This document shows positions 56,705 through 64,000 of a stretch of 64,000 nt of DNA, one piece after another. The DNA comes from Cephalotrichum gorgonifer (lineage: Eukaryota; Ascomycota; Sordariomycetes; Microascales; Microascaceae), in NCBI GenBank assembly GCA_900312665.1, contig ONZQ02000002.1:372001-436000 (forward strand), written 5' to 3'. The first letter of the stretch is position 1. Each line of letters starts with the position of its first letter. The translations under genes were made by a program, and so were the position numbers. The notes below the pieces were generated by a model. It had not been told where the DNA came from, made no database searches, and saw only the letters and a list, made by a program, of their open reading frames with translations.

Positions 56705-58130
56705 AGTGCTTATCCGTACTCGTACATGTTTTCATCGGCACTGGTACAATTGGGATCTTCATTGTAGATACTGGGCTTTGCATTTTGCGGCGCATGGATA
56801 GGATGGGATGGGATGATACCCTGGTTCGGAAGCACGACGGGCAGAGGGTAGATATTTGTACTTATATAGGATTGGATGCGGGGAAGGCGACCTTTTTAAG
56901 ATCTCCCCCAGTCTTTTTTTTTCCCTTTTTTTCCCCAACCCAGTGTGGAATTGCCGCGATCGGGATTGCGTGGAGGTCAATCGTCAGGGCATTATACAGA
57001 ATATGTTGACCATGACGCTCGCTACCTTCCTCTCCTGGATCCAAGTATTATTTAGTGTAGTTCGATCCATGCACAATGTTGCATAGGCCATCCCTGTTCT
57101 GCTGAAAAAGCTGAGGTCATGGCCCACATGAGATACTTGTACATTAGTAGTTACGGAGTACAGGAAACGAAACTAACTCGGCACAATGGCCGTGGCGTCC
57201 CGAGTCGGGGCCAGAATCAGCTGCCTAGCAGGGATTCGTTTTATCTCACCCACTGCGGCGGGGATATCTGGCCTCTTCCTTAGCCACCGAGATAGCCGCG
57301 ATGCAGTTTCAAGTCCACCCAGCCTGTGCTAAGCCTTTGGATATCTGGTGCACATATCCGTACTTGTATTATTCTCTCCTACATCAGGTTTGAACTGCGG
57401 CAGCCTGGAGAGCACGCCACCTGGCCACAAGTGATATTCTTCCCGAGGTGTATGGTATGGTACCATGGTACCACTTTATTGTGTACGGCGTTTCACTGAT
57501 GTATGCGTGGTCTTAACATCTTCACACCAATTCTCCACCCAAAACTGGTAGTCATAGATGTGACTCGCAAAGTACCCATACTACTACGTATACACCAAAG
57601 CACCAAGGCCGCGCAGCTCCAAGGTTATGACGTGCCCATGAGAGCTTTCTGAAAAGGGAGCTCTTGGAAGAAAAGCCCCAGGCAGTCGTGTATACCTGTG
57701 TACTTTACTCCATACTTTTACCTGCCTGCACTCGTACATTCCTTCCCAGAACCAGGCCTATCCCCGTCAGCTTTGTGGTGGGGTCTCAGCACAAAAAGCT
57801 CCTTTCCTGCCAGCCACCGCCGTTAGTTAGCCTTTTGCGTCGACATCATCCATTCCCAGCCCGGCCAATTTTCTTCCCTCTTCCCACACTTTCTACTTCG
57901 CCCTCACCCACCCTTGCCAACCTCCACTCCCCCCCCTCTCGAGGTTAGTTAGCCTTCTCCTCGCATCACCACGTATCATAAACCGTGGTCAAAAACCTCC
58001 GACGACCGATTTATTTCTCTAACTCAGATTTCATCTAAAGATCTATCTCCGCTCGCCCAAGCTAGACCGCGCGCTGATTTCGGTATTCGAGTAAACTATC
58101 CCCCAGATACGATAACCGAGACGAGATAAG
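56705..58130. other. 1.4 kb intergenic interval
   Basis: Lies between the CTK2 stop and the POM33 start. It contains a perfect 16-base palindrome (57458-57473), a TACGGAGTA word near 57155, and a C/T-rich leader before POM33. No gene. Confidence 0.45.
57458..57473. repeat. Perfect 16-base palindrome
   Basis: TGGTACCATGGTACCA reads the same on both strands. It could be a dimeric regulator site or chance. Confidence 0.8.
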
Positions 58131-59343
58131 ATGGCGCCGCCGAATCCAGAGCTGCCTCTGCAGGAGAGGCTCATCGCCCTCGCGAAGACCTTGCAGTGTA
58201 CGTTGCCCTGTCTCCCTGTTGAAGGCTGGAGTAGTAGCGATAAGAGCTGCTCGAAGATGCGGGTCGCAGCTGTTTGGACTATCTACTAACGTCTGCTCTT
58301 TAGTTGGCTGGTTTGTCGGGTACGTTCCACATTCCTCCCCGTCTCTTTCCGTCGACCATTCCATTCTCCGTTTTCGGTCGCAAAGCTGTCGTCGTGTTGG
58401 CGCCGCGAGCAACAGCTCGAACCAAGACCGCGACGCTACCGAAAGGCTCCCGGCAGCCATAGCTCCTCCGTTGCCATGACCTTTCTCTAACCAAGCTCTA
58501 GACATGTCCTCCTAATTCTCTCCACATTCCGATACTCTCTGTCATGGCTCCGATTCAACTACTACGGCACCATGGCGGTCTTCTCGTACCGCTTCGCCTT
58601 CCTCGCCGCCGCCACGACCTACGGCATCGTCGTGTACAAGACCTTCCGTGCCCGGGCCAAGGCCGGCGCGAAGAACCCGGGTCTCATCGGCCTCGCCGCC
58701 GACGAGAACGTCCAGTACCTCGGTATGTCTGCGGGATTTGCCCAACACCACCCCTCTAATCTAGCCACTGAACTAACAACCATATTAAGGCATGGCCATC
58801 CTCTGGCTCTTCAGCCCTCAGTACCCCCTCGCCTTGCTCCCCTACTGCGTCTACTCCATCTTCCACACCCTCACCTACTCGCGCGCCAACCTCATCCCTG
58901 TCCTCCAGCCGCCCAAGCCGGTCTCGTCCTCGACCTCCCCCGGCGGCTCGAAGACCCAGTACGCGCCCAACCCCATCGCGGATAAGATCGGGGTCTTCGT
59001 GAGGACCTACTACGACGACTCGATGGCCGTCGTGTCCTCGCTTGAGATCCTCCTCTGGCTCCGCATCCTCCTCTCGGCCATCTTCTTCCAGCGCCGATCG
59101 TGGATCCTCATTGTCGTGTACACGGCCTTCCTGCGCTCGCGCTTCGCGCAGAGCACCCACGTGCAGCACTCGTTCCGCCACCTCGAGTCTCGGATCGACG
59201 GGCTCATCGGGTCCCAGGGCACGCCGCCCGCGGCGCGCCAGGTATGGGAGCAGGTGAAGGGAGGTGTGAGGCAGTTCTACACCGCCACCGACGTGAGCAA
59301 GTACCTGAACGGTGGTGCTGCCGCTCCCAAGAAGGCGTCGTAA
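58131..59343 (+). CDS. POM33: Pom33/Tts1-type nuclear envelope membrane protein
   Basis: Four exons: 58131-58197, 58304-58319, 58502-58722 and 58790-59343 (285 aa). Exon 2 is only 16 bases and encodes the FGWFVG segment. Introns are 106, 182 and 67 bases, with phases 1, 2 and 1 closing correctly. Hydrophobic helices are at about 22-45 (WFVGHVLLILSTFRYSL), 50-70, 100-125 and 170-210 (EILLWLRILLSAIFFQR, WILIVVYTAFLRSRFAQS). The last part is the amphipathic, Lys-containing tail typical of the TMEM33/Pom33 family. These proteins sit in the ER and at nuclear pores and help pore distribution and ER shaping. The micro-exon is the least certain part, but without it the first helix cannot be joined. 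Confidence 0.87.
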
Positions 59344-60456
59344 GGGTCTTGTCCAAAGGACCATCTCTGATAAGGCTCTACGAGAGGGCATCTGGCGGGT
59401 TTGAAGTACAAGGGACGTGCCTTACGCCCGGATAGCGTACAACCCTTGCCGGATCATGTGGAGGCGGTGCGCTGAGCGGCATGCTACAGCGGTATACACT
59501 CCCAACGCATGATGACTATCGGAGGCGAAATGGAACGGAGGGCTGGTGCGGTTTCCAGGGGTATACAGCGTGGTTCTGAGGACGGAAGCGGAGCCACTTC
59601 TGGCAGTTGGTCCTAGTCTCCCACCTTTCTACAAGACGGAAGAGTTTCTACAGATGGGACGACATCACATGGTTTTTCTCTCGTTTTGTTTGGCGTCAAA
59701 TCGACGGGGGCATAATTTTGGAACAGGCGGAACTGGGCAAACGAAGAATGATGTACGCTCTGGTTAGACTGGGGGATGAGGCGGAATGGAATGGTGTGGT
59801 GGTGTGAGTTGTACATGGGGGCGGATGCAAATGGATGGTTTTATTTTTTTTGCTGTTGAGTAATTCGGAAGCTATGTTGCTGCGTTTTCTCATGTTCAAG
59901 GCCTTGAATTGCAAGGTTGATTATGTGTTGAAGCTACGGATATATGTGGCGGTGTTTTTATTGCGTGGGTGAATGAAGTGAGGTCCATGAAGGTGAAAGA
60001 AAGGTGGGAGTGGAAGCGGAGTTTGAACTTGATGCAACATGAAGGAGCAACAAGCGATGACGTCGTTCCACCTGCCAAGTGACGAGCCTATCAACACCAC
60101 CGTGCCTAGCTAAGCCACACTTTAACTCTCTACCTCCTCACTCTCACACCCAGCACTCCGTACACCCAGTGCTCAGTACTCGATATCCAATATCTATTAT
60201 TGAACTTGATACTCGTCGTATCGTGTCAGCTGCATTCTATTAGCTAAAAAGGTTCATGTCAGTCCGCCCACTGACATCAGTATCTGGGCCTAGTATTCCC
60301 TTTTACCTGCGCTACGCTATCCAGGGACTCAACCCCCACGGTGCTTGAGGTAGCACAGTGCTGCGCGGGCAGAAAACGAGAGAGATAGATGGGAAAGGAA
60401 AGAAAAGGGCAAAAAGGTCGAGAAGAAAAGAGGAGAAGAGACCCTCGACACAGGAA
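59344..60456. other. 1.1 kb intergenic interval
   Basis: Between POM33 and TEP1, both on the plus strand. It carries an ACTCCGTA word near 60148. The last 100 bases are A/G-rich and are probably the TEP1 leader. No supported gene on either strand. Confidence 0.45.
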
Positions 60457-62293
60457 ATGGCGTCCCTCCTGAGGCAGATCGTTGCGAGTCCGCGGTTACA
60501 GCACGCGGATACTGGCTTGGACCTGTGCTATGTTACCGAGGAGATAATCGCTACGTAGGGAAACCCCATACTCCATCCCCCTTCCCGTTCTCGCCTTGTG
60601 CCTCCTCATGATCATCCCTCTCGCCTCATTTCGTCCCATCTCATCACATCACATCCCATGAAAGAAAACTAACACCACCAACCAGCTCTGGCCCCTCAGA
60701 ATCCTACCCCAAACGCGCCTACCGCACGCCCCTTCCCGACCTCGTCTCCTACCTGGACGCCACCCATGGCACCAACTGGGCCATCTGGGAGTTCCGCGCC
60801 GAAGGCACCGGGTACCCGGACTCCGCCGTCCACGACCGCATCCTGCACTACCCATGGCCGGACCACCACCCGCCGCCCTTCCGCCTCGTGCCCGTCATGC
60901 TGGCCAGCATGAGGAACTGGCTCGCGGGCGGGGAGCTGAGGGGCGGGAGCATCGCGGGTGTGGAGAGGAAGGACGGGGACGGTGGGAACGGTGGAGAGGG
61001 GGAGGCTACTTCTGCGGCAGCGGCGCTGCGAAGCGAGAACGCGGCGGCCGCCGGCGAGAAGAAGAAGAAGGGCGGCAGGGTAGTCGTGGTCCACTGCAAG
61101 GCGGGCAAGGGCCGTAGCGGCACGATGAGCTGCAGCTTTCTGATCGCCGAGCGCGGCTGGGCCCCCGCCGACGCCCTGGCGCGCTTCACGGAGCGGAGGA
61201 TGCGCCCCGGCTTCGGCGAGGGAGTGTCGATACCCAGCCAGCGGCGCTGGATCACCTACGTCGACCGGTGGGCCGCGAAGGGCAAGAGGTACGTCGACAG
61301 GAGGGTGCAGGTGGTGGAGGTGCACATGTGGGGGGTCCGGGAGGGCGTGAGGGTCGAGGTGGCGGGGTTCGTGGACGAGGGGAAGAAGATCAGGACGTTC
61401 CACCGGTTCACGGACGGGGAGAGGACCGTCGTCGACGGGCCGGGCATCGGGGACGGCGGAGCGGGGGCGGGGGCGGGGGCGGAGTCCGAGTCCGAGATCG
61501 CGAGCAACGCCGACTCCGTCACGAGCGGCAAGTCGCGGATGGATAGAGTCAGGGGCAAGGTCCGCAGCTCGATGAACCTGTCCCAGGCCCTCGGGAGGAT
61601 GGTGATACAGGGCACCAACCCCCCCGCGGTCCCCAAGATCCGCCCCCCGCCTCGTCCGACGTCCCCAGCACGCCCGGGTCGTCATCTGGCTCCGCGACGC
61701 CCGAGCGCGGCCTCGCCATCGTCCTCCGGCCCTCCAAGCCCGTGGTCCTCCCCACGTCGGACGCGAAGATCAGCGTGGAGCGGCGCGCGAAGCCCCACGC
61801 CCTCGGGCCCTCGTTCATCACGTCGGTCGCGCACGTCTGGTTCAACGCCTTCTTCGAGGGGCGCGGCCCGGAGTCGGAGGGGGCGGCGGAGGACAGTGGG
61901 GTCTTCGCGGTGACGTGGGAGGAGATGGACGGGCTGAATGGGCTCCTGCGGGTGGGGACGCGGGCGTTTGATAGGATGACGGTGGTGTGGAAGGTCGTCG
62001 GGGAAGGGGAGGTCGTTGCGCAGCCTGGCGCTGGGGAGGACGTTGGGGGAGTTGGGGCCGCGGACTGGAGGGGTGGGGTCCAGGTTGAGGACGGGATGGA
62101 GGCTGGAGTGGAGATGGAGGCCGAAGCGGAGGAAGTGGAGAGGGAGGGGGTGAAGAGCAGTGGGCCCGGGGGTGAGGAGATCGAGAGGCCTGTCTCGGGT
62201 GAGGTGTCGGGAGGGCCTAGAGGAGATGATGCCCTGGGTAGTAGCGTGGGCATCTCTCCAAAGGAGCGTAAAGCTGATACCGATCATAGCTAG
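60457..62293 (+). CDS. TEP1: PTEN-type phosphoinositide phosphatase, broken by a 1-base shift
   Basis: Exon 1 is 60457-60554, the intron 131 bases (GTAGGG/CAG, phase 2), and exon 2 starts at 60686. The phosphatase domain shows SESYPKRAYRTPLPDLVSYL, WPDHHPPPF and the P-loop HCKAGKGRSG, with Cys170 and Arg176. This is the PTEN form, with two lysines, that favours 3-phosphorylated inositides. A Gly/Ala/Lys-rich insert of about 50 residues precedes the P-loop. The C2-like part starts in frame (VEVHMWGVREGVRVEVAGF) but its end (RPSKPVVLPTSDAKI, TSVAHVWFNAFFEG, stop at 62291-62293) lies one frame away. As written the first frame stops at 61913. The break must lie near the C7 and C6 runs at 61619-61625 and 61643-61648. 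One extra C gives about 568 aa. It antagonises PI3-kinase signalling by family. Confidence 0.85.
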
Positions 62294-62667
62294 GAGGAGC
62301 CGCCGGTGGACGGGGGTGGGAATTTGAAGGGAGGTCTCTAGTGAGGGGACGACAGCAGCTTGTAATATTAGGACTTAATGATTGGATCTTATCGACTTTC
62401 AAAAATGAACGATACGTCAACGGTTGGCACCATCTCGAATCCACTGACCGCGCTATAGAAGAATGTAATAGTGTTGAGGGCGTAGGTAGTACGCCCATTG
62501 TTAACAGGAACGGAATGATTAGGCACGACTTTTGAAAATATACGTCTATCCCCGACCAGTCAATCCTAGCTAGAGACAAATATAACAAAAGAGAAGCTCC
62601 CTTCCACACGATATTAAGTCCACCGCCCACTATTCCATCACCCACCCCCCTGAGCGGTCCCCCGCCC
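62294..62667. other. Convergent 3' region of TEP1 and the MARVEL gene
   Basis: 374 bases between two stop codons facing each other. It should contain both polyadenylation sites. Nothing else is recognisable. Confidence 0.5.
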
Positions 62668-63899
62668 TCACTGCGTCGGACGCCCATAACCCTGCGGAGG
62701 TGGCGAAGCAGCACCCGAGTGCGGCCCCGGCAACTCCTGCGGCGGCGCCGACGCACCACCCGCGTACTGGCCCGGCAGCTCCTGCGCGTACGTCGGCGCC
62801 ACACCGGGCTGCTGTTGCGGGTAGTACTGCGGCTGCGGCGGCGGCGTGGGCGCCGACACGAGCGATCCGCCCGTGTACTGCGGCTGTACCGGCGCCCACT
62901 GCTGCTGCTGCTGCGGCTGATACGGCGGCGTGGGCTGGAGCGGTATCGCGCCCGCTTGCTGCTGGTAGCTCGCGGGGGCCGGCTGCTGGAACTGCGGCTG
63001 CGGGGGCTGGCTGTTCTGCTTCTCGCCGCCGTCGGAGACGAGGGCGGGGGCGGCCGACTTGCGGGCCTTGAGGTAGGCGGCTATGGTCCAGCCGAAGACA
63101 ACGGCGAAGAGGACACTGTTTCCGCGGGGGATGATTAGCTTTGTACAAGGTGAAGGGGGGAGGAGGGAGAAGGGAGTAGGAAAAAAAGGGGAAGGAGAGG
63201 GCGACTTACAACTCCAAGGCACATGCGATAGCCAGACCAGTCATTGTTCCCAACCCCACCTTGCCGGCAATGAAGGCCCTCTTCCTGACCTTCCAGCAGA
63301 CCGTGCTGTCAATGAGGCTCCCGTCGTCCGAGCACCCCGTGACCTGGTAGGGTATCACGAAGGCCGCCCTGTGAGCCGCGTTCGTCCCCATGGCCGAAAG
63401 CCAAAGGATGACAAAGAAGAAGTCCACAGCGAGCACGGCAAAGACATTGTACAGGGAGCGCAGGCTGGCGAGCTTCTCCGACAGGAGGATGTAAGACACG
63501 CCGACCCAGGTGAGGACGGACTAGAAAACAGGTCGTCAGCGCGTTGAGTTGGGATTGGGTTGTCGCGACTTTTCCGCTATGTCTGGAGAGATAGAAACGA
63601 AGGGAGGGAGGGGGTTGTTGTTGTTGTCTTACACAGGCAATGGCAAAGCCCTGGGGATCGGCGTACGCGCCGTGGATGAGATACCCGGCGAGCCCGACTA
63701 TTACTATCGACACGACGACCTGCACGCCCCGGATGGCGAGGACCCAGGTCGGCGGCGCGATGGTGAGGTTCTGGAAGAAGGGACCGCGGGATACCGCGAC
63801 GGCGGGGGCTGCGGGTTGCTGGACGGCGTTCACATGTTGCTGCTGGGGGACTTGCTGCTGCACGGGGGCAGGCTGCTGCTGTTGATACTGCGGATCCAT
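62668..63899 (-). CDS. MARVEL-domain tetraspan membrane protein
   Basis: Three exons read 63899-63633, 63520-63210 and 63115-62668 (341 aa). Introns are 112 and 94 bases (GTAAGA/TAG, GTAAGT/CAG), with phases 0 and 2. The Gln/Pro-rich cytosolic start leads to four helices: about 56-78 (VLAIRGVQVVVSIVIVGLAGYL), 90-105, 115-140 (YNVFAVLAVDFFFVILWLSAMG) and 180-210 (GLAIACALEFVLFAVVFGW). A Cys-containing loop (TGCSDDGSLIDSTVCWKVRKR) lies before helix 4. The tail is Pro/Gln/Tyr-rich. This is the layout of fungal MARVEL proteins thought to act in plasma membrane domains or vesicle traffic. The exact partner is unknown. Confidence 0.82.
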
Positions 63900-64000
63900 G
63901 GCTGCGAATACGTTCTTCTCTGACGCTTCTCGACGATTCGATTTCAAGATCGAGAAGAGATGCGAGCAAAACGCAGGAACAGAAGCAGAAATAGCCAAGA
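63900..64000. other. 5' flank of the MARVEL gene
   Basis: Only 101 bases remain before the window ends. They are probably the 5' leader of the MARVEL gene and hold no other feature. Confidence 0.5.

Overview
The window looks like nuclear DNA of a filamentous ascomycete (Pezizomycotina). Its genes carry several short introns, mostly 50-130 bases, with GTAAGT/GTATGT-type donors, CTAAC-like branch points and CAG/TAG acceptors. They encode typical eukaryotic proteins plus fungal-only families such as a CBM1 cellulose-binding module, Cys-rich accessory proteins and an F-box protein. There is no AT-rich or RIP-like block, no operon structure and no recognisable intact transposon. Exon boundaries were worked out by reading donors, acceptors and frames by eye. 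All multi-exon models close in frame except where noted.

Layout. 0-11 kb: membrane-anchored SH3 protein (-), a long empty interval, then NAF1 (-) and ALG9 (+) sharing a promoter with a dense GATA-site cluster. 11-18 kb, accessory: a secreted CBM1 protein, two divergently placed small Cys-rich genes and a four-helix membrane protein. 18-34 kb: mitochondrial TAM41 (-), spindle checkpoint MAD1 (+), a protein with a degenerate caspase-like domain (+), the endocytic adaptor SYP1 (-), a Csk1-like kinase (+). 33-43 kb: the E3 ligase listerin (-) and a probable mitochondrial membrane protein (+). 43-47 kb, accessory: an F-box protein, an unresolved gene with several frame problems, a tiny charged protein. 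48-64 kb: FHA protein TOS4 (-), ribosome assembly factor CIC1 (+), thioesterase PPT1 (-), cyclin CTK2 (+), POM33 (+), PTEN/TEP1 (+), MARVEL protein (-).

The conserved genes serve unrelated housekeeping jobs: snoRNP assembly, N-glycosylation, cardiolipin synthesis, mitosis, endocytosis, ribosome quality control, ribosome assembly, transcription elongation, nuclear pore and phosphoinositide signalling. They do not form a pathway. The most notable points are three -1 frame breaks at or next to homopolymers (MAD1, TEP1, F-box gene), the caspase-like protein whose usual catalytic His motif is replaced, the pair of Cys-rich genes with matching exon structure, and a new gene candidate at about 45-46 kb. 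I see no multi-gene defence or biosynthetic system.
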